Part shown: in pieces, positions 15,839 through 25,828 of the stretch
How positions within the stretch are numbered: position 1 is the first letter of the stretch
Layout: every line of letters begins with the position of its first letter
Assembly (NCBI RefSeq): GCF_000262465.1
Contig: NZ_CM001489.1
Coordinates: 3,985,431 to 4,049,430 of the forward strand
Reading direction: 5' to 3'
DNA: 64,000 bases
DNA from: Frankia sp. QA3
GTDB lineage: Bacteria > Actinomycetota > Actinomycetes > Frankiales > Frankiaceae
The notes under the pieces: model-generated
The model's input: only the letters and a program-made list of their open reading frames with translations
Told to the model about the DNA's origin: nothing
The model's database searches: none
Program-made: the position numbers and the translations under genes

Positions 15839-16515
15839 TCAGGACGTCGGCCGCATGGACGCACATCCGCTTCCAGCAGGCAGCCCGGTCCCCGGCGAGG
15901 ACTCGATCACCGGGATCGAGGTCTCCTCGGTGGCGTGCAGATTGTGCAGCGCCGCCAGCGGGGTCCCACCGTCCACTCGGTGGCCCGGCCAGAGCCCGGC
16001 GGCCGACCTCGGCCGGATGCCGGCGAAGCGCAGCAGACTGCGACTGTCGCAGCCAGCGCCAGGACCAGGGCGTCCCGGTCCGCCACGGCGATAACCGGGC
16101 TGCCAAGCAGCCGAACCGGCCTGTCGGACGCGTCCGGCCGCGCACCAATGCCCGGCAGACCATCTGCGACGCCGCCAACCGGTTCGAGGCCGGACGGCGC
16201 GCCAGCCTCTTCTTCCTCCGCGGCGAGCTGCTCGGCCGTGCGGTACGTCGCGGGATCGACGAGCACAGGTCTGTTCCGGTATCGGACGCCGATCACGGAG
16301 CGGTCGGGTCGGCTGGCGACAACCGCGCCGCCGACGACCTCAAGGGCCTCGTCCAGCAGGGCGAGGCCCTTGTCGGTCAGGTAGGGCAGGACCGATCCGT
16401 CGGGGACCGGCTGGAAAGCCGCCTCCGACCCGGGCGGACGAGGAGCGAGCACCGAAACACCGCCACCCCACCAGAAGAACTCTCCGAAAACGACTACCTG
16501 GCGAAGTGTAGTCAT
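15839..16515 (-). pseudogene. Hypothetical gene with probable frameshift
   Basis: From 16515 leftward a coherent frame reads MTTLRQVVVFGEFFWW, then YLTDKGLALLDEALEVVGG, then RNRPVLVDPATYRTAEQLA, through a Glu-rich linker to SPVIAVADRDALVLALAA near 16060. After that the frame turns Arg/Pro/Cys-rich and ends at 15907, whereas the adjacent frame becomes protein-like (DGGTPLAALHNLHATEET, then PVIESSPGTG) and ends at 15839. A one-base indel near 16020-16060 is the simplest explanation. Family is not recognised. A sequencing or assembly error is possible. Confidence 0.4.
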
Positions 16516-16752
16516 TTCACTGCATCAGGTAAGTGATTTCGACCGTTCCGCACAGCACCACCGCGAGGGTCGGCGTCAAGGTCCAGTCGACCCATCGGGT
16601 GACCGCTCAAGTCGGCCGAGCTCGGGCCGCGGCGATGTGACGCGAGTCTCGACAGACGGACTACAGTGATCTCCAGAGAGGTCACACACCGTCACTCGTT
16701 GAACGGCGATGGTGAGGATTCGCTCGGTGACTGCATTCGCGGAGGTGGAGCC

Positions 16753-17073
16753 ATGTTCGGTCTGACGGTGCGCTTCGAGGTTCGCCCGGACACGGCGGAC
16801 GAGTTCGACGCCCTCGTGGCGCAGACGGTCCCCCTGATCGCGGAGCGGGAGCCGGGCACGCTGATCTACACGACGCACCGCGTCGCCGGCGACCCGAACG
16901 CCCGGCTGTTCTACGAGCTCTACCGGGATCGCGACGCCTTCGAGGAGCACGAAAACCAGCCGCACATGCACCGCTTCGTCGCCGGCCGGCAGGCGCTGCT
17001 CACCGGTCCGCCGCGCATCGAGTTCGTCACCTTCACAGCCGGCACCGGAGTTCCCGTAGCAACCGAGGCCTAA
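16753..17073 (+). CDS. ABM-domain putative quinol monooxygenase
   Basis: A 106-residue antibiotic-biosynthesis-monooxygenase fold protein: VRFEVRPDTADEFDALV, then EPGTLIYTTHRV, then FYELYRDRDAFEEHENQPHM matches the ferredoxin-like ABM pattern, with the histidine pair near the end of the third helix. Homologues (YgiN-like) oxidise quinols or act as small accessory monooxygenases and work as dimers. The ATG follows GGAGGTGG, ideally spaced. An upstream in-frame GTG-type extension to 16666 lacks a ribosome-binding site. It stands alone, facing the MarR gene. Confidence 0.85.
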   Translation: MFGLTVRFEVRPDTADEFDALVAQTVPLIAEREPGTLIYTTHRVAGDPNARLFYELYRDRDAFEEHENQPHMHRFVAGRQALLTGPPRIEFVTFTAGTGVPVATEA

Positions 17074-17076
17074 CCT

Positions 17077-17142
17077 CCGGCCCGGCAACTCGGCCGGCCC
17101 GGCAACTCGGCCGGCCCGGTAACTCGGCCGGCCCGGCGACTA
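17077..17142. repeat. 17-bp tandem repeat, about four copies
   Basis: CCGGCCCGGCAACTCGG is repeated three times, plus a partial fourth copy (one C/T change in copy 3), between the convergent ABM and MarR genes, touching the MarR stop. Each unit is GC-palindromic at its edges (CCGGCC), so the block may fold and work as a bidirectional terminator. Confidence 0.75.
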
Positions 17143-17655
17143 CGCCCCGGACCCACCAGGAGAGCTCCGCCCAGCCAGGCGGGCAGGTCCGACAGCCGCC
17201 GCGGGGTGCGCGCGGCCGGAGATGCCCGCCAGCGTCGCGAGCGACGCCTCCAGGTCCACCAGCCGATCGGCGCCGAGGTCTGCGACCCAGCGCGTCCGCA
17301 GCCGCTGGAAGATCTCCGCGCTCAGGGCCAGCAAGGCCGTGCCGCGCTCGGTCCGGTGCACGAGGGCAGCCCGGCGGTCCGTGGCGTCCGGCCGGCGCGC
17401 GGCGTATCCCCGTTCCACCAGGCAGGCCGCGGTCTTGGCCGCCGCCTGCTTGGTCACGCCGAGCCGTCGGCCGAGCTCGCTGACACTCACCCCGTCCACC
17501 CCAACCGCCTGCAACGCCAGAGCGTGCGTCGGCCGCGCGTCCGGATGACCACGCCGGGCGAGTTCGGCGTGCAGCTCGTCGGTGATCGCCCGGAACGCGC
17601 CGAGCAGCAGCACCGGCAGCTCGAAACCCCAGCGGTCCTCGGCCACGGCCTCCAT
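17140..17655 (-). CDS. MarR-family transcriptional regulator
   Basis: 171 residues. The winged helix-turn-helix includes VSVSELGRRLGVTKQAAAKT followed by LVERGYAARRPDATDRRAAL, the MarR wing with its conserved DxRxA-like DRRAA. The C-terminal ~25 residues are Ala/Pro-rich. MarR dimers typically repress themselves and an adjacent divergent gene and release DNA on binding small aromatic ligands. A perfect 16-bp inverted repeat lies 19 bp upstream of the start (17674-17719), between this gene and the NAD-binding dehydrogenase at 18054. Confidence 0.93.
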   Translation of the reverse strand: MEAVAEDRWGFELPVLLLGAFRAITDELHAELARRGHPDARPTHALALQAVGVDGVSVSELGRRLGVTKQAAAKTAACLVERGYAARRPDATDRRAALVHRTERGTALLALSAEIFQRLRTRWVADLGADRLVDLEASLATLAGISGRAHPAAAVGPARLAGRSSPGGSGA

Positions 17656-17673
17656 CCTGCCGCTCCCTTCCTC

Positions 17674-17719
17674 ATATCGACAACCTGGTGTACTTGTTGG
17701 ACAACCAGGTTGTCGATAT
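17674..17719. promoter_or_regulatory. Candidate MarR operator: perfect 16-bp inverted repeat
   Basis: The arms at 17674-17689 (ATATCGACAACCTGGT) and 17704-17719 are exactly complementary around a 14-base spacer. Each arm contains the MarR-like half-site GACAACCTGGT. The spacer ends in TTGTTGGACA and, with the right arm, forms an overlapping second near-palindrome (TTGGACAACCAGG). Position immediately before the MarR start points to autorepression. Confidence 0.75.
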
Positions 17720-18053
17720 AGGTGAGGACGGGAACAGCGATGGGGAGGACAGGATCGGACGGCACGGCGGCGACCACGACCAACATTGCGGGCACCGTGC
17801 CGGTGGCGGGCGCCGCCGCAGGTTCGGGTACGGCCCGCACGGGTGAGGACGTCGGCCGGGGAACACCGCCCTGGATCGCGTGACCTCGCGGCGTCGCCGG
17901 GCCGGCGGGAGGGGCACCGGCGGCGTGGGGGCAGACTGCGTGAGTCTCCGGCGCTGAGGCGACCCGCCGGCCGCGGTGTTGCGGACGGCGGGCCCGTCGA
18001 GGCGGTGAGTCACCGACAAGAGCGACGAAGTGCCGCAGTCAGGAGCATGACGC
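17720..18053. other. Intergenic region between MarR operator and dehydrogenase
   Basis: 334 bp. A 53-codon GTG ORF at about 17722-17883 begins right after the operator but is Gly/Thr/Ala-rich and lacks a ribosome-binding site. Otherwise nothing beyond the ribosome-binding site (AGGAGCATGACGC) of the next gene. Confidence 0.4.
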
Positions 18054-18926
18054 ATGAGGATCGGATTCATCGGCCTGGGCGGGATGGGCACGGCGATGGC
18101 CCGCAACCTGATCGCCGCGGGCCACACGGTGCTGGTCTGGAACCGCTCCCCCGGGCCCGTCACCGAGCTCGCCGCGGCCGGCGCCGTCCCCGCCGGCATC
18201 GACGAGGCGTTCGCGACCGGGACCGTGCTGAGCATGCTGGCCGACGACCGGGCCGTGACGGAACGCCTGCTCGACCCCGCGGTGCTCGCCGCTGCGCCCG
18301 CCGGTGCACTGCACGTGAACCTGGCGACGGTCAGCACCGCCCTGGCGGAACGGGCCGCGCGCGAGTACGCCGAGCGGGGCCTGCGCTACCTCGCCGCGCC
18401 GGTGTTCGGCCGGATCGAGGCCGCTGCTGCTGGCAACCTCACCATCGTGACCGCCGGCGAGCCGGCGGCGGTCACCGAGGTGCAGCCGCTGTTCGACGTC
18501 CTCGGCCGGCGCACCTGGACCGTCGGCGAGGTGCCGGCGCATGCCAACCTCGTCAAGATCTTCGGCAACTACCTGATCGCCTGCTCCATCGAGGCGATGG
18601 CCGAGGCGACGACCGTCATCGAAGCGGGCGGGCTGGACCCGGCCCTGTTCATCGAGGTGCTGACCGACAACCTGTTCCCCGGCCCGGTCTTCGCGGGCTA
18701 CGGCGGCATGATCGGGAAGAGGAGCTACGAGCCGGTCAACTTCCGGTTGCCGCTCGGGTTCAAGGACGTCGGCCTCGCGCTGACCGCGGGCCAGGAGCGC
18801 AACGTTCCCCTGCCCTTCGGCGGCGTGCTGCGGGACGCGTTCATCGACGCGCTCGCGCACGGCCAGGGCGAGCAGGACTGGGCTGCGGTGGCCGAGACCG
18901 CCCGCCGCCGCGCCGGGCTCGTCTGA
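18054..18926 (+). CDS. NAD(P)-binding beta-hydroxyacid dehydrogenase (6PGDH/HIBADH family)
   Basis: 290 residues. The Rossmann motif is at the N-terminus (IGFIGLGGMGTAMARNL, GxGxxG), followed by WNRSPG and a C-terminal all-helical 6-phosphogluconate-dehydrogenase-type dimer domain with HANLVKIFGNYLIAC containing the catalytic lysine. Length and motifs fit 3-hydroxyisobutyrate dehydrogenase-like reductases, which also include glyoxylate reductases and imine reductases. Substrate is not determinable. The upstream MarR regulator and operator suggest ligand-inducible expression (inference). Confidence 0.9.
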   Translation: MRIGFIGLGGMGTAMARNLIAAGHTVLVWNRSPGPVTELAAAGAVPAGIDEAFATGTVLSMLADDRAVTERLLDPAVLAAAPAGALHVNLATVSTALAERAAREYAERGLRYLAAPVFGRIEAAAAGNLTIVTAGEPAAVTEVQPLFDVLGRRTWTVGEVPAHANLVKIFGNYLIACSIEAMAEATTVIEAGGLDPALFIEVLTDNLFPGPVFAGYGGMIGKRSYEPVNFRLPLGFKDVGLALTAGQERNVPLPFGGVLRDAFIDALAHGQGEQDWAAVAETARRRAGLV

Positions 18927-19251
18927 GGCGGCTCGCGCGGCGGGTGGTCGGGCGAGGCCCGGGGAAAGCCGTCCCAGGATGCGGTGCGGCAGCTCGTGGG
19001 ATCGCAGGCTGAACGGCGGCGAGTCCGCCCGGTCGGCCCGAGGAAGGCCGGGTGAGCACTCGCACCCGCCGTCCCCGCCGACTCCGCCGGTGCCCGCCTG
19101 CGGGCGCGCCGCCTGCCGCGTGCCGCCCGCCGACGGAACCACCGGCGGGCGGCCCCGAGCCGTCCGCGGCCCGCCCGGCCCGCCCGGGCGCTGGGCGCAG
19201 AGCAGGATTCACGATGAGCGCATCACCGTCCCGACGTCCCGCCCCGACCTC
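18927..19251. other. Intergenic region, nothing recognised
   Basis: 325 bp of GC-rich sequence between the dehydrogenase and the DUF3307-like gene. The overlapping open frame starting at 18979 runs through it in frame with the next gene but is Pro/Arg/Gly-rich and lacks a credible start, so the gene is begun at 19252. Confidence 0.4.
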
Positions 19252-19680
19252 ATGACCAGGGCCCTCACCTTCGCGGTCCTGCTGGTGACCCTGTTCGCGG
19301 CGCACCAGCTCGCCGATCATGTGCTGGGTCAGACCGACGCCCAGGCCCGGTTGAAGACGACGCCGGGCCTGACCGGCTGGGCGGCACTGGGACGACACCT
19401 GGCCGCGTATCACGCGGTCGTCGTGGTGATGGTGGCGGTGGCGGCGGTCGGGCTCGACCTGCGGCTGTCCGCGTTCGGGGCCGTCGCCGGGCTGCTGATC
19501 TCGGTGGTCACCCACGCGTTGTGGGACCGCCGGACCGCGGTGCGCTGGCTGCTGACCAGGACGGGCGGCAGGGACTTCGCCGAGCTCACCGAGCACGGGA
19601 TGAACGGCATGTACCTGGCCGACCAGTCCCTGCACACAGCGTCGCTGTGGCTGGCGGCGCTGGTCGCGGTCCTGCTTTGA
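19252..19680 (+). CDS. DUF3307-like small integral membrane protein
   Basis: 142 residues with three to four hydrophobic segments (LTFAVLLVTLFAAHQLADHV; YHAVVVVMVAVAAVGLDL; FGAVAGLLISVVTHALWD; SLWLAALVAVLL). HQLADHVLGQ near residue 20 is the AHxxaDh signature of DUF3307-type proteins, and HALWDRRTAVRWL and DQSLH later keep conserved histidines and aspartates that could bind metal. Function is unknown. The ATG at 19252 gives a protein that starts right before the first helix. Confidence 0.72.
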   Translation: MTRALTFAVLLVTLFAAHQLADHVLGQTDAQARLKTTPGLTGWAALGRHLAAYHAVVVVMVAVAAVGLDLRLSAFGAVAGLLISVVTHALWDRRTAVRWLLTRTGGRDFAELTEHGMNGMYLADQSLHTASLWLAALVAVLL

Positions 19681-19710
19681 CCCGGGGTTCCCGCCGGCTC
19701 GGGGTCGTTC

Positions 19711-20235
19711 CTAGCAGCCCGACGACGTGCCGCCGGAGCCATCCGACCCGCCCGACGACGTGCCGCCGGAGCCGTCCGACCAGCCCGACCAGCCCGACCA
19801 GCCCGACCCGCCCTCGGACCCGCCCGACATGCTCCAGGACACGTTGTCGGCGCCGCCGGGCACGGACCAGCGGTCGTCATCGGCGCCGTCGCGACCGGCA
19901 TAGTCCCAGCACGACGACCATTCGTCCGCGTTGGGTTCGGCGGTGAGGTCGCCGCTGGGCCAGTCGAACCCGGCTCGGGCGAAACCGAACGAGCCACCGG
20001 CGGAGTGCGTGGACACCGAATGCTCGGCCGCCCCGGACGCCGAGGCGAACGCCGAACCGACAACACGCGGGATCACGAGCCAGGCAGTGATGTTGACCCC
20101 CACGACGACGAGGATGATGACAAGCGGGACCAGGTAGCTGTACGCGGGTGGGAGCATGAGCGCCAAGGTGACCAGCCCTCCCACCAGGAGGGCGACGCCC
20201 GCGGCGACCGCAGCGAGGAACCGTGCCATAGGCAT
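19711..20235 (-). CDS. Two-helix membrane protein with Ser/Gly/Trp-rich tail
   Basis: 174 residues. Two adjacent membrane helices (FLAAVAAGVALLVGGLVTL; YLVPLVIILVVVGVNITAWL) are followed by a ~110-residue acidic, Ser/Gly-rich region that ends in WSGWSGWSDGSGG and SGGSDGSGG repeats and a terminal Cys. The tail is probably disordered and, given the orientation, may lie outside. No family recognised. Start may be ATG 20235 or 20229. Convergent with the DUF3307-like gene across a 30-bp gap. Confidence 0.65.
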   Translation of the reverse strand: MPMARFLAAVAAGVALLVGGLVTLALMLPPAYSYLVPLVIILVVVGVNITAWLVIPRVVGSAFASASGAAEHSVSTHSAGGSFGFARAGFDWPSGDLTAEPNADEWSSCWDYAGRDGADDDRWSVPGGADNVSWSMSGGSEGGSGWSGWSGWSDGSGGTSSGGSDGSGGTSSGC

Positions 20236-21164
20236 GTTCCTATCGCCCTCGACGGGGCGACGACCTCGATCGACGCCAACCCGACAAGCCGGGAGGGCGG
20301 TTTGATGGTGGTCATCCCGCTTGCTCCGTCCGTCTTCGGGTGGGCGGCCGCGCCGCAGCGGTGGGCGGAGGGCACCCGACCCGGGCCGCCGACGCGCGGT
20401 GACGCCCCGGCATCCTCTGCTGGCGTTCGATGACTTAGCCGGTCCACAGCGGCGGCAATCACAGCATCCCGTCATCGTAGGGGCACGGCGGGACATCAGG
20501 GAACGGCTCACGATCGAAAACGCGGACGGATCGCGCCCAGCCGGCACAGCATCACGGACCAGCCCGCCGCCAGCCAGACGGCCGAACGGAGCGCTGCGAC
20601 GCCGCCGCCCGGACGGCACGAGCCACTGGCCCGACGGTGCCGGTCGGAGCATCACCGTGGATGCCCCGACCGGACGCCGCCGAGCTCGAGGATGCGACTG
20701 GGGCATCGCGGTTCGGGGACGGATGGGAACGACCCGGACACCTCAGCCGCGTCCTCAACCTACCTGCTCGATAGCTAGTAGTCACTGATCGATTACAGGC
20801 AGTTCTAGCGTACACCCCGTTTGAGGTCCCTGTACCCGTATGCCGCTGCCAGTCGGGCACCTTTCGTCGCGGGATGAGGATCGGGCCGCACCGGATCGTT
20901 CCCGACCCGATCAGCCGAAAATTGCGAATTCCCCTGGGGTCGCGGGACCTCCGGGCGATGTCGACCCCGCCACACATCGTCCGGCCCCTGCACACCGGGA
21001 CCGGCGCATGGGTAGCAACGACGTATGACACGCGGCGAAGCAACCCGATGCGCCGGACAGATCGCCACGATGTGCGACTTGCGCATGCTGTCCCGTATTG
21101 GACAAAGGTTTCGTGATGACAGCCACAGGGTGAGCATCGGGTTTCCGGCTTAGTCTGATCGCTC
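20236..21164. other. Long intergenic region upstream of murI
   Basis: 929 bp with no convincing gene on either strand; the open frames are Arg/Pro-rich shadows lacking ribosome-binding sites. The stretch 20750-20830 and 20900-21130 is less GC-rich than its surroundings, which fits promoter DNA for murI. No RNA fold, palindrome or transposase remnant was recognised. Confidence 0.5.
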
Positions 21165-22082
21165 ATGAGCGGCGCGCCAGTCGGGGTGTTCGACAGCGGA
21201 GTAGGCGGTCTCACGGTGGCGCGCGCCATTCTGGACCAGCTTCCGCATGAGCCGTTGGTCTATCTCGGGGACACCGGACGGGCACCCTACGGACCACGCC
21301 CGATCGCCGAGGTACGCCGCTACGCCCTCGAGTGTCTTGATCGTCTGGTCGACGAGGGGGTGAAGCTGCTCGTGATCGCCTGCAACACGGCCAGCGCAGC
21401 GTGCCTGCGCGACGCCCGGGAACGCTACGACGTCCCGGTCGTTGAAGTGATCATGCCGGCAACCAGACGCGCGGTGGCGGCCACCCGCAGCGGCCGGGTG
21501 GGCGTCATCGGCACGGTGGCCACGATCGGCAGCCGCGCCTACGACGACGCCTTCACCGCCGCCGCGGGCGTCGACCTGACCGGCATTGCCTGCCCCGCGT
21601 TCGTGGACTTCGTCGAGCGGGGTATCACCTCTGGGCGGCAGCTACTCGGACTGACCGAGGCATACCTCGCACCGTTGCAGGAAGCCGACGTCGACACGGT
21701 AATACTCGGATGCACGCATTACCCACTGCTGACCGGGGTGATCGGCCTCGTGATGGGAGAGGGCGTGACGCTGGTGAGCAGTGCCGAGGAGACGGCGAAG
21801 GACACCTACCGGGTGCTCGCACGGGACGGTCTGTTCCGGGACCCCGACCTACCACCACCCAGCCACCGCTTCCTGACCACGGGTGACCCCGCGCTGTTCA
21901 CCCGGGTGGGGCGCAGGTTCCTCGGGCCCGAACTCGTCCAGGTCTCGGCGGTGGCGTCCGGGGGGCCGTCCTCGGCGCCGTCCGCACTGCCCGCCGCCAG
22001 GAGCACGACCACAGCCGTCTGGACCGCCCGAACCGCGGCGGATCAGGATTCCTCCCAGCAGAGCCCGGTGGTGCCACGGTGA
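21165..22082 (+). CDS. murI: Glutamate racemase
   Basis: 305 residues (the core family is ~265; the last ~35 Ser/Ala-rich residues are an extension). It makes D-glutamate for peptidoglycan. Conserved elements: [16 protein letters not shown] (Asp10-Ser11), [11 protein letters not shown], the catalytic Cys73 in IACNTAS and Cys183-His185 in LGCTHYPLL. The stop overlaps the ATG of the downstream metallo-hydrolase gene (ATGA), the first link of a four-gene set murI / Rv1339-like / rph / rdgB. Confidence 0.97.
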   Translation: MSGAPVGVFDSGVGGLTVARAILDQLPHEPLVYLGDTGRAPYGPRPIAEVRRYALECLDRLVDEGVKLLVIACNTASAACLRDARERYDVPVVEVIMPATRRAVAATRSGRVGVIGTVATIGSRAYDDAFTAAAGVDLTGIACPAFVDFVERGITSGRQLLGLTEAYLAPLQEADVDTVILGCTHYPLLTGVIGLVMGEGVTLVSSAEETAKDTYRVLARDGLFRDPDLPPPSHRFLTTGDPALFTRVGRRFLGPELVQVSAVASGGPSSAPSALPAARSTTTAVWTARTAADQDSSQQSPVVPR

Positions 22083-22825
22083 AACTGACCATTCTCGGCT
22101 GTTCCGGCACGTATCCGGGCCCGACCTCCGCCTGCTCGTCCTACCTGGTGGAGTCGGACGGGTTCCGGCTCGTCCTCGACGCGGGCAACGGGTCGATGGG
22201 TGAACTGCAGCGGCACTGCGACCTGCGCGACATCGACGCGGTCCTGCTCAGCCACCTGCACGGCGACCACTGCCTGGACCTGGTGGCGAACTCCTACGCG
22301 CGGCGCTACCACCCCGAGGGCATGCCGCCCAAGCTCCCCGTCTACGGTCCGATCAACACCCAGGAACGGCTGTGCGGGGCGTTCGAGAAGTGGCCGGACG
22401 ACAGCCTCGCCGACATCTACGACTTCCGCACCATCGGCGCCGGCTGCCTGCACGTCGGGCCGTTCCGCATCGACCTCACCCGGGTGGCGCACCCGGTCGA
22501 GGCGTACGGCGTGCGGGTCACCGCGGAGGATCGGGTGCTGACCTACTCGGGCGACACCGGGGCGTGCGACCGGCTCGTCCGGCTCGCCCGCGACAGCGAC
22601 CTGTTCCTGTGCGAGGCGTCGTTCCTCGACGACGAGGACAATCCGCCCGACCTGCACCTGACCGGCCGGGAGGCCGGTGAGCACGCGCGGAGGGCCGGCG
22701 TGGGCCGGCTGGTGCTGACCCACCTGGTCCCCTGGGGCAACGCCGCCCGTTCGGAGGAGGAGGCGGCCGGGGCGTTCGACGGCGACCTGACCATAGCCGC
22801 GCCCGGGGTCACCTACGAGATCTGA
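22079..22825 (+). CDS. MBL-fold hydrolase, Rv1339-like (atypical cyclic-nucleotide phosphodiesterase)
   Basis: 248 residues. The metallo-beta-lactamase motif is [10 protein letters not shown] (His59, His61, Asp63, His64), with later metal ligands in LSYSG-like YSGDTGACD and in LTHLVPWG. The M. tuberculosis homologue Rv1339, in the same place between murI and rph, has been described as an atypical class II cAMP phosphodiesterase. By synteny and motif that is the best guess here, though other RNase Z-like activities are possible. Start overlaps the murI stop. Confidence 0.85.
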   Translation: MKLTILGCSGTYPGPTSACSSYLVESDGFRLVLDAGNGSMGELQRHCDLRDIDAVLLSHLHGDHCLDLVANSYARRYHPEGMPPKLPVYGPINTQERLCGAFEKWPDDSLADIYDFRTIGAGCLHVGPFRIDLTRVAHPVEAYGVRVTAEDRVLTYSGDTGACDRLVRLARDSDLFLCEASFLDDEDNPPDLHLTGREAGEHARRAGVGRLVLTHLVPWGNAARSEEEAAGAFDGDLTIAAPGVTYEI

Positions 22826-22928
22826 CCCGGCCGCCCGATCAGGCCAGGCCAGGCTGGGTCCAGTCGGGCTGGGTCCAGTCGGGCGGGGCCGGACGGCCGG
22901 TCCGGGGCGGGCCGATAGTGTCGCGGGC

Positions 22929-23672
22929 GTGACACGAGTCGATGGCAGGAAACCGGACGAGCTCCGGCAGGTGACGATCCTGCGGGGCTGGCAGGAGCAC
23001 GCCGAGGGATCGGCGCTGATCAGCGCCGGGAAGACCAGGGTGCTGTGCGCCGCCTCGGTGACCGCCGGCGTCCCGCGCTGGCGAAAGGGCAGCGGCCTGG
23101 GCTGGGTGACCGCCGAGTACTCGATGCTGCCGCGGGCCACCAACACCCGCAACGACCGTGAGTCGGTGCGTGGCCGGATCGGGGGGCGCACCCACGAGAT
23201 CTCCCGGCTGATCGGGCGCAGCCTGCGGGCCTGCATCGACCTGGCCGCCCTCGGCGAGAACACCATCGCCATCGACTGCGACGTGCTGCTGGCCGACGGC
23301 GGCACCCGCACCGCCGCGATCACCGGCGCCTACGTCGCGCTGGTCGACGCCGCCCGCTGGCTCGGCCGACCCGCGGCGATCACCACGAGCGTCGCCGCGG
23401 TGAGCGTCGGTGTCGTGCGGGGCGAGCCGATGCTCGACCTCGCCTACACCGAGGACTCCACCGCGGACACCGACATGAACGTGGTGTGCACCGGGGCGGA
23501 CGGGTTCGTCGAGGTGCAGGGCACCGCCGAGGGCACCCCGTTCGACCGGGCGATGCTCGACAGCCTGCTCGACCTCGCCGTGTTCGGCTGCGCCCAGCTC
23601 ACGGAGATCCAGGCCGAGGCGCTGCGCGGCCCGGCGCCGGCGGGTCCCGCCCGACCGGAGGGGGCACGATGA
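22929..23672 (+). CDS. rph: Ribonuclease PH
   Basis: 247 residues, the full RNase PH fold. It trims the 3' ends of tRNA precursors phosphorolytically. Visible hallmarks are the start [16 protein letters not shown], the RNA/phosphate-binding [20 protein letters not shown] region, [14 protein letters not shown] and the C-terminal [17 protein letters not shown]. The GTG start is 104 bp after the metallo-hydrolase. The stop overlaps the rdgB ATG. Confidence 0.97.
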   Translation: MTRVDGRKPDELRQVTILRGWQEHAEGSALISAGKTRVLCAASVTAGVPRWRKGSGLGWVTAEYSMLPRATNTRNDRESVRGRIGGRTHEISRLIGRSLRACIDLAALGENTIAIDCDVLLADGGTRTAAITGAYVALVDAARWLGRPAAITTSVAAVSVGVVRGEPMLDLAYTEDSTADTDMNVVCTGADGFVEVQGTAEGTPFDRAMLDSLLDLAVFGCAQLTEIQAEALRGPAPAGPARPEGAR

Positions 23673-24343
23673 GCGCGAAGCCGACCGCCGGCACGGACGC
23701 CGCCGCGGCGGGAGCTCCGGCCGGCTCGCCCAAGGTGCGGGTGGTGCTCGCCAGCCGCAACGAGGCGAAGCTGACCGAGCTGCGCCGCATCCTGGCGGCC
23801 AGCGGCCTGGCGGTGGAACTGGTGGCTCTTCCCGATGGCGAGGAGGTGGCCGAGACCGGGACCACCTTCGCCGAGAATGCCCTGATCAAGGCGCGGGCGG
23901 CGGCCGAGCAGACCGGGCTGCCCGCCGTCGCCGACGACTCCGGGCTCGCGGTCGACGAGCTGTCCGGCATGCCCGGCGTACGCTCGGCCCGCTGGTCCGG
24001 ACGCCGGGACGGCACCCGCGCCGAACGCGACGAGGCGAACAACGCCCTGCTGCTCGCCCAGCTCGACGACGTGCCGCAGGCGCGGCGCGGCGCGGCCTTC
24101 GTCTGCGCGGCGGCGCTGGTCACCCCCGGTGGCGTCGAGCGAGTGACGCACGGGGAGCTGCGCGGGGTCCTGCTGACCGAGCCCCGCGGACAGGGCGGCT
24201 TCGGCTACGACCCGCTGTTCCTCGCCGACGGCCAGACCCGGACCAACGCCGAGCTCACCGCCGCCGAGAAGGACGCGATCAGCCACCGCGGCCTGGCCTT
24301 CCGAGACCTCGCCATCCTCCTGCGCGAAGTCCTCGCCTCCTGA
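23669..24343 (+). CDS. rdgB: RdgB/HAM1 non-canonical purine NTP pyrophosphatase
   Basis: 224 residues. It hydrolyses ITP, dITP and XTP to keep deaminated purines out of nucleic acids. Motifs: [17 protein letters not shown] (phosphate-binding start), [29 protein letters not shown] (metal-binding), GFGYDPLF and KDAISHRG. About 20 Ala/Gly-rich residues precede the core. ATG overlaps the rph stop (ATGA). It ends before a repeat-rich convergent region. Confidence 0.97.
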   Translation: MSAKPTAGTDAAAAGAPAGSPKVRVVLASRNEAKLTELRRILAASGLAVELVALPDGEEVAETGTTFAENALIKARAAAEQTGLPAVADDSGLAVDELSGMPGVRSARWSGRRDGTRAERDEANNALLLAQLDDVPQARRGAAFVCAAALVTPGGVERVTHGELRGVLLTEPRGQGGFGYDPLFLADGQTRTNAELTAAEKDAISHRGLAFRDLAILLREVLAS

Positions 24344-24452
24344 CACCACGCCCGCCCGGCCCACACCGCGCGCGTCGCTGCGCGGCACTATGCGCCACAG
24401 CCCGCAGACCTCGCGTGACCAGCCGCCTCGTGGCGTGCTCGTCACTCGGCGC

Positions 24453-24514
24453 TGCCGAGGTTTAGTCACGTTTTCGGCCCCTCCGAGACCGTAAACCGTA
24501 ACTAAACCTCGGCA
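24453..24514. repeat. Dispersed palindrome family B, second copy
   Basis: Left arm 24453-24473 (TGCCGAGGTTTAGTCACG core) and right arm 24493-24514 are complementary apart from one inserted C and one substitution. The outer bases match the copy at 14958-15010, with compensatory changes in both arms (CTGG to TTAG and CCAG to CTAA), which indicates that stem pairing, not sequence, is conserved. Confidence 0.75.
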
Positions 24515-24677
24515 CGATGCTGGCCTCGAGGTTGTGGCAGCACGCGTCCAACGAGATCATGGCGCCGCTCGGCCCTGTGGCTGTGACTCCGCCGCGATCA
24601 CCGGCCGGCGCGCACGCCGCCGCAGCAGCAGGCGCCAGCGGAGAGCCTTCCGTACTAGAGCCCCCGCCACTCAACCC

Positions 24678-24846
24678 AGAAAGATCGCCGAAGGCGATCC
24701 GACGGAAACCCCGAACGGCCCCCTAGGCCAGGGGTCCCCACAGATCGCCGAAGACCCCACCAGCTCCCCCAGAAAGATCGCCGAAGGCGATCCGACGGAA
24801 ACCCCGAACGGCCCCCTAGGCCAGGGGTCCCCACAGATCGCCGAAG
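24678..24846. repeat. 76-bp direct repeat, two copies 93 bp apart
   Basis: Copies at 24678-24753 and 24771-24846 appear identical. Each contains GATCGCCGAAGGCGATC, itself a palindrome, and CCCCTAGGCCAGGGG, another short palindrome. The 17 bp between copies is unique. The block ends in a 31-bp palindrome. This looks like a locally amplified hairpin element. Confidence 0.8.
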
Positions 24847-24859
24847 GCGATCTGTGGGG
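24829..24859. terminator. 14-3-14 palindrome between convergent rdgB and cysM
   Basis: CCCCACAGATCGCC, a GAA loop, and its exact complement end one base before the cysM stop region. The strong stem is placed to stop transcription from both directions. The left half also occurs, without its partner, at the end of repeat copy 1. Confidence 0.7.

Positions 24860-25828
<969 letters not shown>

Larger units (their letters stand above)
24344..24859. other. Convergent intergenic region packed with repeats
   Basis: The gap between the 3' ends of rdgB and cysM contains, in order, a family-B palindrome (24453-24514), a 76-bp direct repeat with a 93-bp period (24678-24753 and 24771-24846) and a 31-bp palindrome (24829-24859). 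No ORF is credible: frames read straight through the repeats. Confidence 0.7.

Noticed and set aside
17077..17142. Possible CRISPR-like array
   Set aside because: The 17-bp units are directly contiguous with no spacers, and no cas genes are present in the window.
17722..17883. A 53-codon ORF directly after the MarR operator
   Set aside because: No ribosome-binding site, Gly/Thr/Ala-rich composition and no similarity recognised.
20552..21229. A 225-codon minus-strand frame upstream of murI
   Set aside because: It overlaps the murI start, lacks a ribosome-binding site and has no recognisable domain.
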